The notes under the pieces: model-generated
Told to the model about the DNA's origin: nothing
The model's database searches: none
Seen by the model: only the letters and a program-made list of their open reading frames with translations
Program-made: the position numbers and the translations under genes
Part shown: piece by piece, positions 12,625 through 24,818 of the stretch
Layout: each line of letters opens with the position of its first letter
Position numbering within the stretch: position 1 is the stretch's first letter
NCBI GenBank assembly: GCA_947462335.1
Contig: OX381710.1
Coordinates: 58,040,842-58,104,841, forward strand
Reading direction: 5' to 3'
DNA: 64,000 nt
DNA from: Harmothoe impar
Lineage: Eukaryota; Annelida; Polychaeta; Phyllodocida; Polynoidae

Positions 12625-13208
12625 GACAGGTGACAGTAAATGGTTGAAGTTAGAGTTTTCACTTTCAACGCAAGTTGGTTTTTAGCAAGTTGAAGTGAAT
12701 TTGCAATTTCAAAACTTACAAAAAGATTTGATCTCCTGGGCCACTGTAGTACATAGACCTGTATGAATTACCTAAAAAGTCGAGTTATCCTAGCTATACG
12801 TGACCAGATCAGAGGCACCAGAAGGTTTATGAATATTTCCAGGATCAGTATAGTAGGTCTCATTCTAGTTAAACTTGATTACATTCCAGCTTGGTAGCCA
12901 TGTCTGACCAGAATCTATTGATAAATAGCAATACTAGTGACGGCAATACAGACAAGCATGATGGAACATGTTCTTCACCCAAATGTACCAGCGATGATAG
13001 TAAGTGAACACGTTATAATAATAGATATGGCTTATCACCCATAGAATAGGCTCTCACATATCGGAGCATGTAACAATAATCAAAATATGGTCTGGAACTA
13101 ATTAATGGAGAACATACTAGAGTAGTGTATCCGACTTGTATTATGCCTATAGTTCTGGTTACCAGTTATCTTCATACAAGACATGTGGTATGATGTAGCT
13201 GTACGTCT

Positions 13209-14232
13209 ATTAGGCCATTGGGTGGGTCCCAAAAAAGAGATTAGAAATGAAGTTCCGTTCCAATGAAGGGGGCACTAAATTTTGAAGGTGGTTTCATATA
13301 GCTATTGCCCCTACCAATCTGAGAAAAAAAGTTCTCCGCGTAAAATTGGACCGTTTGCGCGTAGGGCAAGGTCAAAGGTCAAGGTCATTCAAAAATAGGG
13401 CTAGGCCAGAAAATTTACTTATTTTTGAACTGCTCTGTTAATATCAACAGGGCGGGTCCAAAATGTTATGTCAAGGTAGGGTGATATACGACCTTTATCC
13501 ATGAGAAATTAAAATGACCTTGGCCAAGGTCAAGGTCACTATTTTCAAGGTCAAATATTGAAAAATGGCCCAAAATAGCTATCATCCTTGGTTTCAATAG
13601 CTCTGGTGATCAGGAATATCACCATAAGTATGACCTATGCTGCTCAAATGATGAGGAGATGTCATAGGGACAATTTCTACTTCAAAATTCCCGAGAAATG
13701 GCTCCCGTTTCCATGGCAACCAGTACCTATTTCAATGTTTGATATAATAAATAGCTGCAATGAGAAAAAACTCTTGATGACCTCTAGAGCTTAATTTGTA
13801 TCAAATCATCTAGATATCTGGCATGGTTATAGAACATGAAGACTGCCTTCTATTAATTCCTTAATATGACAGCTATTTTGGCCCATTTTGCAATATTTGA
13901 CCTTGAAAATAGTGACCTTGACCTTGGCCAAGGTCATTTTAATTTCTCATGGATAAAGGTCTTATATCACCCTACCTTGACATAAAATTTTGGACCCGCC
14001 CTGTTGATATTAATAGAGCAGTTCAAAAATAAGTAAATTGTCTGGCCTAGCCCTATTTTTGAATGACCTTGACCTTTGACCTTGCCCTACGCGCAAACGG
14101 TGCAATTTTACGCGGAGAACTTTTTTTCTCAGATTGGTAGGGGCGATAGCTATATGAAACCACCTTCAAAATTTAGTGCCCCTTTCATTGGGACGGAACT
14201 TCACATTCTGGTGGCTCACCCTGTGGCCTATA
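13209..14232. mobile_element. Foldback element in SLC17 intron 1
   Basis: Two arms of about 360-370 bp (13,209-13,582 and 13,868-14,232) are inverted copies of each other, separated by about 285 bp. The outer ends are TAGGCCA and TGGCCTA. The arms are rich in AGGTCA half-sites and include the direct repeat AGGTCAAAGGTCA (13,369-13,381; inverse at 14,070-14,082). The loop has no gene. It lies wholly within the intron and could form a long hairpin in the pre-mRNA. Confidence 0.85.
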
Positions 14233-14759
14233 TATCTACCATGCCATAACAGTACATAACACAAGCTTCATAGTCATCACACAAGTTCAAGTCAACACAC
14301 TAGTATACAGCTGCACCAGTACAGTTACTGGGAGTGCAGGCTTAATTAATTATTCCTCAATCAGGCCGCAAACACAATGGTCACTTTGTATTAAATAACC
14401 TGTAAAATGGAGCGTAAATGAAATAAACCTGTGTCAGTGAGTAATGTAACAATATAATGTTGCTTATATTACTTGTTATGTGGCTGTATGAAGTAATCAG
14501 CAAACCTCCTCCACCCCCTGTGTGGTGCCTGCAGCCCCCTCAGCATGGTACAGCCCGCCCTGCCGCTACGTGATGGCTGCCTTACTCATGACCGGCTTCC
14601 TCTGCTCCTTCACCCAGAGGACCGTCATGAACATAGCTCTGGTCGCCATGGTGAATTTTACACAGGAGAGTCGTAATAATGACACAACTGCAGATTACTG
14701 TCCGGCAAATTCAGCACAAAACAACTCTAGACCTGATACAAAAGTAAGTTGGAGGTAAT

Positions 14760-14998
14760 TACCTCGGGGGGGGGGGGGTAAAAAATTCTGACCCCTCTTG
14801 AGGGGGGGGGGGCGTAATAATTTAAGCCCCTTTTTAGCAAAAAAGCCTGCGCGTTACTATAGTTCAAAGGGGGGGGGCGAAATTTTTTTGGCACCTAAAC
14901 ATTCCACGCACTCTCGAAGGGGGGGGGGGGCGTAAAAAGATTTCGCGCCTCTGCGCTAAATCTCACCACCCCCCCTGTAATTAATAAATGAACACTCC
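14760..14998. mobile_element. G/C-run MITE-like repeat
   Basis: Runs of G alternate with phrases such as AAAAATTCTGACCCC and CGTAATAATTTAAGCC and end with CCCCCCTGTAATTAATAAATGAAC. The same vocabulary is found in inverse orientation at 45,226-45,655. It lies in SLC17 intron 2. Confidence 0.5.
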
Positions 14999-15893
14999 CT
15001 CAGATCAACCTTTGAATAACGTTAATAAACGTCAGATAAACGTTCATTGTTACCTGGGAAGTGCCTCAACAAAAGGCGATGCAGCCTAGTACGTACACAA
15101 GCATGTATAGAAAATTATATCGATTATTGTATATTTTGATATACCTGACATAGTGTTTATGTGGTTAATGCTGCAATCCATTCAATTAGTTAACAACTAG
15201 CCCCCGATAAACATGTTTAATAACGGGTCATTCACCAATCTACTTTCCAGCAATTAGGAGAGTTCAACTGGGATGCCAACCTTCAGGCCTTGGTCCTTGG
15301 TGCCTTCTACTATGGCTACCCAATCAGCCAACTGCCTTTTGGCTACCTGGCAGAACGCTTTGGTGGCAAGGCTATCTTTGTTTTTAACGGTCTCAGTTCT
15401 GGTGTTCTTACTCTCCTTATACCTACCGTGGCCCGCTGGAGCCCCTACGTTCTTATCGCTCTCAGAGCAGTGCAAGGTCTGTGCCAGGTAACGACAGAGG
15501 TTGAGTAATTAAGAATTAGAGGGTGTGATTTAAGAATGCAGTTCTAACGATTTTGCTTCCATCAGTGTTGTAAAACTTAGCATTACATTGATAACTCTAT
15601 GTGTACTGTACATAGTTGACTCAAATTACTGTAGTATTAGCACCATTGACAGTAAACCTACAATAGATTCTTCTGCTCATGTACACTAACTATATCTGTA
15701 CTTATATATAGTGCATAGAATCACCATTTTCCTCTGATTTTTCTTGGTACAACCAGGGCTGTATGTATCCCGCATGTTTGGCAATGTGGAGTAGGTGGGG
15801 GCCTCAGGGAGAGAGGAATATGCTGTACGCCATAACCAACTCAGGTGAGTGAAAAACGAGCCATTCCTGGTGGGGAGAGATTGTGGGGATGTC

Positions 15894-16671
15894 CCCAGTG
15901 GGCACAAAACCTTCAACGTTGACAACTGGTTGATATAGGGTTACAGGGTATATCAACTTGTTTTCAACATTGATGCAATGTTTGGATATCAACCATGAAT
16001 TAACCATGTGTTTCCCACCGTTCCCACTAGGTGCCTCCACAACCCACTCCTTAGCATTTCTCTCTACATGCTACATCTATTTTCCCTAATTGTAAGCTCT
16101 TATTCTCTCATCAACGTATACAATTGATCAAAATGTTATTCATATTCATTGACAGCTATGGTGTGTGCATTTGGTTGAAATTTGGAATTAGATGACAAGA
16201 ATACATGCATGGTTTCAGGCAGACACCCTTTATGTTGCTAAGAATAATAAATAAAGCCTCAGTGTTGACCAGGTCAGTTTGAAATGGATGTGAATGCCTC
16301 TGGGTGTGATCATCAGAGGTCATTCATGAAACCCTACCCTGGATGGTGCTAGAATTAGCATTTAATCTTGGAGAAATAGGGGGCGGGGGATGTTGTAATG
16401 AAAATATATAAATTGAAAGAATGTGTCTACATAAGTATGCTGCATCTAATATACTGAATCTCAAATTATGTATCAGCAGTCAATATTAATCAATGTAAAT
16501 CATTTTATTATGTTTCTTCACAATGGCCAAATCAATGTTGAATCACTGATGAATGATCAACATTGATGACCTCATCAATATCAACCAAATGACAACCCTG
16601 TATCAACGGTTGATATCATGTCGCTACACATATTGAATCAACATTGAATCAACATAAGTTTGCCCACTGGG
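15894..16671. mobile_element. MITE-like element with CCCAGTGGGCA ends
   Basis: Begins CCCAGTGGGCA and ends TGCCCACTGGG. The interior is rich in TCAACATTGAT/ATCAATGTTGA words in both orientations. It lies entirely within SLC17 intron 4 and has no coding capacity. Its ends resemble those of the element at 33,916-34,784. Confidence 0.65.
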
Positions 16672-19139
16672 TCCTTGCTTCATATGGCACAGAACCAGTT
16701 GCAGAGCTTTGCCTGTTCAACCTACAACCATTACTAGTAGATAATAGCTATCAAATCTATATAAGTGACGAAAAGAGATTGACTGCATGTTCTTTGAAGG
16801 TGCTGCGCTGGGAAATATCCTCGCCATGGCTGTGTCAGGGGCTTTGTGTCAATCCACATTCCTTGGTGGTTGGCCATCAACGTTCTATTTATTTGGTAAG
16901 TAAGTAATTATGACTAAAGATTGCAATAACCTGCATGTACTGGGGTATATTAATTTGTAAGACAACCTGTTCTGTGTTGGATGCAAGGGACTGATAAATT
17001 GCCACCACCGCTAACATAGCAATCAATTATTTACCATTTTTTTCGGATAAATTTCATGATGTCTTCTATGAGATATGAATTGCTCCAACATAGGCGGACT
17101 GAGTGTTTTATGGACTGTGGTGTGGCTGTTCCTTGGCTACGACACCCCAGCAGTTCACCCCCGTATTACACAGGCCGAACTAGACTACATCAACAGGGAA
17201 ACGCAGAACTTGGCTACTTTAAAGGTATTACTATTGCACCCAGCCTCAGCATCCTGATAATATGTGGGTCACAATTATACCTATGTATGGACGTCATTAT
17301 CCTATAGGATTATCACGGGATTAGCACACCTCTGTCTGTAGTGTAGTATTTATGGTTTATGAAATAATATTATTATAGTTACGCCAGTGCCTCTGTGTAT
17401 AAACTGTATGTTGTAACATCATGTTGTATTATGTATGTGGGTCCTATTGACTCTAACAGTATGTATGTTTCCTCACCTGACACCTTTCAGTACTCGACCC
17501 CACCCTGGTGCTCTATCGTCAGGTCAGCTCCCATATGGGGCACCCTCGTCATCCTATTCACCAACAACCTGGGCTTTTACATCTCCTCCACCTCCATGCC
17601 CCTCTACATGAAGCAAGTCTTACACTTTGATATATCACAGGTTAGTGCAAAGAGGGTCGTTGCAACCACTATAGCTGCTTCAAGTTTCCAACTTTGGGAA
17701 TATGGTAATAAAATAATATAATTATATTAAATACCTTTCATTTCCAATACTGCATCTATAGTGATATGACCATCATTGTTTCATATATAGTTGATTACAC
17801 ATATAGCCCAAAGCAACCAATAACATGGGACCAACTATTTCATATTACCTTTTAGGATGGCTTCATGTCTTCATTGCCCTACCTCATCCAGTACCCAATT
17901 ATATTCGCTGTCGGGTATTTTGCTGACTTAATTCGTCAAAAAGGATTACTGCGCCTGGTCAACCTCCGGAGAGGAGCAGCTCTCATAGGTAGGAGACACT
18001 ATACTAAAGTGATGCACCATATCAAGGATACATTAATTTTTTGTCATCATTCGAGCGACTATTGCAGTGATTTGATATAACTCATGTCAACATACTGTGA
18101 GTACATCAATGGAGTACATGTGTAGACCAAGATTGTTTTCTAAGGTAGAAATGAATAATAGGCCTACATAATGGAGGCCATGATAGCATTGCTCCCTGTT
18201 CATCTTTTAGGGCAGTTCCTGCCGGGTGTTTTCCTGCTGCTTGTTGGTTTTGTTGGCTGTAACAAAATGGCCGCCGTAGCCATGTTGGTTCTCACCTACA
18301 GTGCTAACGCATCATGATGGCCGCTGGAGTTGTGTCTCTCTTCGATATAGCTCCACTCTATGCAGGTTCGTTTATATTGATCTAAGATTGCACATTATAT
18401 CAATATCTCTGATGGAATGTCTCGTGTCGAAAAATTGATAGATGACGAGACAAAAAAACAGTGTGTCATAATTGTCTAGGGTTCAGTTTTCTCTCCTTAA
18501 CACTTATTGGTCATGCATGGCTCTCTTCAAAATGACGTCATCTCATTTAGCCACTTTATACTACAAGGTGGGTTGGTGTGTTTAATATGTTCAACTTTTG
18601 AACACACAGGTTCCATAATGGGCATCCTGAATGGTATCTCCAACACCAACGGGTTCATAGCTCCTTTACTTGTGGCTAACATAACAAATAACACGGTGAG
18701 AAGGAATTTAGGTTAATTCTACCAGATCGTCATCTAATTATACACATTTTTCTGAAATCAAGTGACAATAAAACGGTCAATATACTACCCAGAGAACCAT
18801 GTGACTGGGCGGCTAGCAAATTTAGATATCAAATCCAAAGACAGTAATAAAAACACAATAACATGTATCATTCTTAACGTATTACTCAATGCTGGTCAAG
18901 GGAAATATTTCAATATTCCCAAGACATTTTGTGATTCTATTAACTCATTTGTTCTACTTATTCAGGGTAACCAAATAACATGGCGAGCGGTTTTCTACAT
19001 AGGTGCCTCTACTTATACCATTGGGACTGCCGTGTATTGTATTCTAGTAACAGACAAAGAACAACCCTGGGCCACAGGACGGAGGGATACAGAGGAACCT
19101 ACCAAGGAAATACAAGTCAATCTATCTGATCCACCTTAA

Positions 19140-19944
19140 GACTGGGTGTGCAGAGAAGTTTATGCCGTCATAGAGGGATTTGTGTTTTCCGGACAGTGCT
19201 CTCCACCGGATTCAACACGCTATGGAAATTTATATATTGTTGATACATCTACAATAGACGCTGGGCCTGTTCCGCTGCAATTAGGATTTATATAGTATAC
19301 ATTGTCTATAACCATATACTAATACGTGTTTAAAACAGCGACATGTCCACATGTACAATTAATACATAAACGATGGCAATGTCATTGTGGAAAATGATTT
19401 GTGTTTGTCTAATACCGCAATATCCTTTTAAAAGACAGAAAAGAGGTGTGTTCACTTTACACCTATCATCTATTTCCTTAGTGCTGCCAAAAACATGCAT
19501 TCTTTACATTATCTTATTTTTTCACCTGATACTTCACAGAATTCTCCATATTAACATATAGGTATGGCAATACTCAGTATTATAGTAAGATAAGAATTAA
19601 TTTATTTATTCCCAAGGGTACATATTTATGCTAGACAATGGCCACCTGCAGGGAGAATAGTGAGTATTCTTACTGAAGAGTTTTGCTTGCCAGCCCCTCT
19701 CCTCGTCAGATTGACTAGGCAGTGCCGGGTCTGCCGACCCTGTACTCTGTGTAGGCCTACCACAGTATAAATAGTATTACCACATTTAAACCACAATGGT
19801 GGGGTAAAACCCTGAGACCAAGGAAATCACATCGGGCTGCACCTTGGGCAAGTGTAGTTCCGTCCAAGAATACTGGTTATGGTCTTTTTCTCCTAAATTC
19901 ATCCAATATATTAGTAAATTGCATTTTAAAATGGAAAATCCTGA
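19140..19944. other. 3' flank of the SLC17 gene; no gene recognised
   Basis: AT-rich 3' untranslated/flanking sequence after the TAA stop. I see no canonical AATAAA close to the stop. The open frame at 19,373 shows no family features. Confidence 0.4.
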
Positions 19945-20125
19945 AAACCCCTAGTTGAGCAACCATTACCTTGGTCACGGTCTGGATGGGTGACCGCCTA
20001 GGACAAGATAAAGTGGTAAAATGAAAACGTTGTCTGCCTAACCCAGGACAAGGGAAGGTTCGAACCTGTGACCTTCAGCTTTACCCCCGGGTTACACTGG
20101 GTTAGACCCGCGCGGTTGGACAGTC
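19945..20125 (+). mobile_element. 5S-rRNA-related SINE-like sequence
   Basis: GTTGAGCAACCATTACC followed by TCTGGATGGGTGACCGCC (19,981-19,998) resembles the internal-promoter half of animal 5S rRNA. About 55 bp later GGTTCGAACCTGTGAC resembles a tRNA B box. The 5' half of 5S is not evident, so this is not a 5S gene. A SINE with a 5S-type head is the simplest reading; a chance match cannot be excluded. Confidence 0.4.
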
Positions 20126-20139
20126 CGTTTCTGGTACAT

Positions 20140-20560
20140 TTATATTTGATGGACGTATATCATGCCCTTAGTTGTCATGATGCATGAATGCCCTTTCCCG
20201 TCATGAGGCATAAATGTAGCCCTGCTGACTCACCCACCAGGGAAAAAGAAAAACAGCACAGTCATGTCATAATGATGCATAAACTGCATTTTTAACCCTT
20301 TAAAGACGGCATAATTAATGCATCATGTCCTTGGTCATCATGATGCATGAATGCAGCCCTGGAGAGAAACTCACCATTGCTGCATTCAAGCATCATGCTG
20401 ACCCTACAGGGTTGAGACACTCCCAAGGGGTCGGCATGATGCACCAATGCAGCACTGGCGAGTTACTCCATGAATTAAGAACCAAGGAGTAATTGGAGTA
20501 ACTCGCTGCCATGATGTATGCATGCTGCATGACATGATGCTGCATGAATTAGTATAGAAT
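20140..20560. repeat. ATGATGCATGAATGCAGCCC dispersed repeat
   Basis: Recurring ATGATGCATGAATGC, AATGCAGCCCTGGCGAG and GAGTAACTC words in both orientations. The segment from about 20,293 (CCCTTTAAAGACGGC) matches the element at 44,205-44,455, which has similar ends (CCCCTTTAAGGGCGG). A MITE family with palindromic interior is likely. Confidence 0.5.
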
Positions 20561-20793
20561 CACGACAGTGCACATGTATATTATGTTTTTGATGCATGCT
20601 TAATTACATGCATGCATGATGCCCTTGGGTGGATTGATGTAGGCCTACCCTAGCTGAGAGCGACATTTTTTGGCATGCATGATGCACCATATAAATTAGG
20701 CACCAGTCAACTTTCTGCATGCATGCAGAGGGTAATTGATATTTATTATTTTGCCCCCCCCCCTCCCCCCCAAAAGGACGGAGGGTCACCCTG

Positions 20794-22231
20794 TTAGGCT
20801 AGATAGTCTCAAAATTGCAAGATAGTCTCAAAATACTATGGTTTTGTGACCACCTTGCAACCCTCAGGCTAGATAGTCTCAAAATTGCGAGATAGTCTCA
20901 AAACACACGTCGGGCTAGATAGTCTCAAAATTTTGAGAGTATCTTGCAACCCCTCAGGCTAGATAGTCTCAAAATTGCAAGATAGTCTCAAAACACTATA
21001 GTTTTGTTAGTATCTCGCAACCCTCAGGCTAGATGGTCTCAAAATTGCAAGATAGTCTCAAAATACTATAGTTTTGTTAGTATCTTGCAACCCCTCAGGC
21101 TAGATAGTCTCAAAATTGCAAGATAGTCTCAAAATACTATAGTTTTGTTAGAACCTTGCAACCCTCAGGCTAGATAGTCTCAAAATTGCAAGATAGTCTC
21201 AAAATACTATAGTTTTGTTAGTATCTTGCAACCCTCAGGCTAGATAGTCTCAAAATTGCAAGATAGTCTCAAAATACTGAAGTTTGTTAGTATCTTGCAA
21301 CCCTCAGGCTAGATAGTCTCAAAATTGCAAGATAGTCTCAAAATACTATAGTTTTGTTAGTATCTTGCAACCCTCAGGCTAGATAGTCTCAAAATTGCAA
21401 GATAGTCTCAAAATACTATAGTTTTGTTAGTATTTTGCAACCCTCCGGCTAGATAGTCTCAAAATTGCAAGATAGTCTCAAAATACTATAGTTTTGAGAC
21501 TATCTAGCCTAAGGGTTGCAAAATCTCGTAGTTTTGAGACTATCTGTCCGGCTTTTGAGATTATCTCACAATTTTGAGACCACCTAGCCTGTAGGTTGTG
21601 AGATACTAACAAAGCTCTGGTATTTTGAGGCTATTTTATAGTTTTGAGACTATCTAGCTTGATGGTTGCGAGATACTAACAAAACTATAGTATTTTGAGA
21701 CTATCTAGCCTAATGGTTGCGAGATACTAACAAAACTATAGTATTTTGAAACTATCTAGCCTGAGGATTGCGAGATACTAACAAAGCTATAGTATTTTGA
21801 GACTATCTAGCCTGATGGTTGCGAGATACTAACAAAACTATAGTATTTTGAGACTTTTTAGCCTGAGGGTTGCGAGATACTAACAAAACTATTGTATTTT
21901 AAGACTATCTAGCCTGAGGGTTGCAAGATATTCTCAAAATGTTATTATCTCGCAGTTTTGAGACTATCTGTCAGGCTTTTGGGATTATCTCACAATTTTG
22001 AGACTATCTAGCCTGAGGGTTGCAAGATACTAACAAAACTATAGGTTTTTGAGACTATCTTGCAGTTTTGAGACTATCTAGCCTGAGGGTTGAAAGATAG
22101 TCTCAAATTTTGAGACTATCTTGCAGCCTTTTGAGACTATCTCGCAATTTTGAGACTATCTAGCCTGAGGGTAGCGAGAACCTATATAGTATTTTGAGAC
22201 TATCTTGCAATTTTGAGACTATCTAGCCTAA
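20794..22231. repeat. 70-bp satellite array with an internal orientation switch
   Basis: Direct copies of a 70-bp unit (GGCTAGATAGTCTCAAAATT, then GCAAGATAGTCTCAAAATAC, then TATAGTTTTGTTAGTATCTTG) run from 20,794 to about 21,485. From there to 22,231 the array continues as inverted copies. Both outer ends are the same sequence inverted (TTAGGCTAGATAG and CTATCTAGCCTAA). The unit is itself built from two GATAGTCTCAAAAT sub-repeats. C-rich and G/A-rich sequence flanks the array. Confidence 0.9.
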
Positions 22232-22311
22232 CACACCCGCCCCTCAAAAAGGGACGGGTTTGCTCGGGGTTCCGGGCACGTAAAATCCCTGTGTCTGGTA
22301 CTTCTATCACA

Positions 22312-22668
22312 TACCGTGATTTCTCGCATAGAAGACGCGGCTGGGACGAGAGTCAGATCGGCTTATAGGATTGGCGCAGACTCAGGGTGCGGCTTATACA
22401 CGAGTTTTTGCTACTATAAGGGCCCCAGACGGGTAAAATCGACAAATCGACATGAGCCTAGTGACAAGGGACAAGACCTATTTCTTAGAATCGACAAATG
22501 ACATGGGCATTCCTTAAAATCGACAAGTGACATGAGACCTAGTGACAATTTTACAGTGTCAGTGACAAGTGATAAGACCCTTTTCTTAAAATCGACAAGG
22601 GACATTGAAATTTCTTAAAATCGACAAGTGACACAGCAACCCCCCGTCTGGGGCCCTACTATAGTACC
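22312..22668. mobile_element. MITE copy with CGACAAGTGAC repeat insert
   Basis: The left part (TACCGTGATTTCTCGCATAG, then GCGGCTTATACACGAGTTTT) is a diverged copy of the MITE at 32,913-33,138; the right part ends near ATAGTACCGTA. Between them sits about 200 bp of the irregular TAAAATCGACAAGTGACA repeat also seen at 6.6 and 8.0 kb. Confidence 0.5.
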
Positions 22669-22950
22669 GTATTAAAACCACCAAGTTGTAGATACTATGG
22701 TGAAATCTCTTGAAAGTCGGTTCTAGTGCGTCTGTACTTTTAGATGAACATGGGATCTAGTTGTCTAAAAACATTGATTTCTATATAGGTATAAATACCA
22801 TAATAATTTTCCACAATATATGTATCTATATTGTCTGTTTTACCCATGTTATGATGTGAAGTTAAATAACAAAATTATTCCGATTTATTGGACTTATATT
22901 GCATCTGTTGTGCAAGACTATCCAAAACAACATCTAAGTGTTAATATGGA

Positions 22951-24573
22951 GTGGGCGGCCACACCTTCTACCGTACACAATTATGCATTAGTGAACCTGT
23001 AATATCCGTACGGTTATATAGGGGTACGGTTTTATTACATGTGTACTATCCCTTTAGGTCTGGACTATCGGGTAGCACTAGTCTGCGTATAGTCACTCAT
23101 ATTTGGGACGTTCAGTGGTTTGTGTTTATAAGCAAATATTCAGCAGTGGGGCAGAACCAATCTTCTACGCGAGATATCAGGTGCGGTGTACCGCAAGGAT
23201 CGGTCCTAGGACCGCTATTGTTCATTATATATATATAAATAGCATTGTGACCAAAATAACTAGTCGTAGATCATACTTGTATGCAGACGATTTGGCTCTG
23301 GTTGTCAGTAACAGAGATCCTATGCTGGCTATGAGTCTTCTGCAGTCAGACCTAAATGATATTGTAGCTTGGTGTGATGATTTCAGACTAACAGTAAATA
23401 GCGAGAAAACTAAAGTGTTATGGTGTCACGGAGATCGCTGTGTCATCGATTTCAATACATACCCTATTGTACTGAAGGGCGCTACACTGGAGGTGGTCGA
23501 GGATTTTTATTATCTGGGCGTTATTGTGGACTGTACCTTGAGTTTCAAGGGGCAGTGTAATAAGATAATTGCCTCTGGTAATACAAAGCTGGCTTACCTA
23601 AGAAACCTGTGCAATTACATGGATGAGGAGCTAGCGGTATTGCTGTATAAGACCATGGTCTTACCGGTACTTGAGTACTGCAGTCTGGTTCTAGATGGTG
23701 GTCCCGCTACGTTGGTGGAGGAGATCCAAACTATCCAGAACCACTGCCTAGGTGCATGCGCCCACATCTGGAATTCTCGTGAGATTACACTTGTGGACTT
23801 GCATGTCGGGTGCTGTTGTTAGTTCCTAGAAGCCCGTCGCAGGGAAGTTATCCTAGGTGTGATGTACCATCATACTAGAATATATGATAACGTGGTAGTA
23901 CCGGTACGAGATTTGAGGGGGAATGCTTGTATAAAGATAAAGGCTCAAAGACCCAAAGGTGAACTGTACCGCAGAAGCCCAAAGTACAGGGGCTTATTGG
24001 CTTGGAATAAATTAGCACCTGAAGTGCAGAGACTGGGCAACTATAGTGCCTTTATGTGTAAAATAAAGTAAATTAAAATGTGATTTGGTGTTGAATTGTA
24101 ATGTAACGTGATGTCGTTGAATAGTGAGGCGTTTCAAACCAAAGAATATTATTTGATCAGATATATGTCTGAGTCTAGGCGTATGGACAGAGGGGTATGT
24201 AGACTGTGATTTATGTTAGTGGAAATTGGAATTTTATACTCTGTAATTTACTATATGCGCTGCTTGTTATAATATGTTGACTATAAATTGACATGACGAT
24301 TACTGCAATCTGTGAGATGATCTAGTGAGATCCACCTCTTACTGTATTGAACTGTGAAAGATGTAACTTGCTGTGCTAATGGAAACGTGGCCTGCCTCTC
24401 TATGTATGTACCTATTTCTCATGTATTGCCCGCTGTATATGTTTCGTTGTCTGGTTCTGCTCATGTTTATATGGTGACTTGTCTACCGGAGCCCGTTCTT
24501 GGCTTAGTTTGAAAAACTTTTCTTGTAGAGAAACTTCGACCAATAAAAATTATCAAACTCAAACTCAAACTCA
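22951..24573 (+). pseudogene. LINE 3' part: reverse transcriptase C-terminus and tail
   Basis: The frame ending near 23,238 carries CGVPQGSVLGPLLFIIYI. The next frame (from about 23,215 to 24,071) carries the catalytic SYLYADDLALVV motif, the thumb region (VLPVLEYCSLV) and the usual LINE C-terminal KYRGLLAWNKLAPEVQ. One frameshift around 23,214-23,240 and one in-frame TAG at 23,820-23,822 disable it. No endonuclease domain is present, so the copy is 5'-truncated. The 3' end is marked by the tail CAAACTCAAACTCAAACTCA (about 24,553-24,572), a short tandem tail typical of CR1/L2-type LINEs. Confidence 0.8.
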
Positions 24574-24660
24574 TAATACAATCTGGGAGTCTGATGAAGG
24601 CGACTCTGAGAAGTCTCTGAGTAGGCTGCTCAGGTGGGGCAGTCAACAGTCGGGGGTATA

Positions 24661-24818
24661 GTGTTTCATAACAACTGCTTATGCATTTGATTTCTCATAG
24701 ATAGGCTTACAAGCCTTTCATTATATATCCTCAAGAAGTATGAGTCATTATAAAAGGCTTGCAGTTATTAAAGCCCCTCTATGAGTGATAAAATTAATCG
24801 ATAGTTGTTATGAAACAC
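24661..24818. mobile_element. 158-bp MITE
   Basis: Perfect-looking terminal inverted repeats GTGTTTCATAACAACT and AGTTGTTATGAAACAC enclose an AT-rich interior with further inverted words. No coding capacity. Confidence 0.75.

Larger units (their letters stand above)
12900..19139 (+). pseudogene. SLC17 (sialin-type) transporter, 11 exons, frameshift in exon 9
   Basis: Exons: 12900-12999, 14535-14743, 15251-15487, 15757-15844, 16800-16895, 17094-17224, 17491-17640, 17856-17988, 18211-18365, 18610-18695, 18966-19139. All have AG/GT borders and compatible phases; the expected product is about 520 aa. It is a 12-helix major-facilitator carrier: SDQNLLI (acidic dileucine form) near the N-terminus, TQRTVMNIALVAMV in helix 1, QLPFGYLAERFGGK after helix 2, RAVQGLCQ, YPACLAMWSRWGPQGER and GSIMGILNGISNTNG are family hallmarks. 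Exon 9 is 155 nt where 156 is needed. A 1-nt deficit near 18,310 (before ATGATGGCCGCTGG) creates an immediate TGA, and downstream coding resumes one frame over. This is either a pseudogenising deletion, an allele or an assembly error. All other exons are clean, which favours a recent change or error. Confidence 0.85.

Noticed and set aside
20794..22231. CRISPR-like array
   Set aside because: Units are contiguous satellite copies without unique spacers, they invert midway, and the DNA is eukaryotic.
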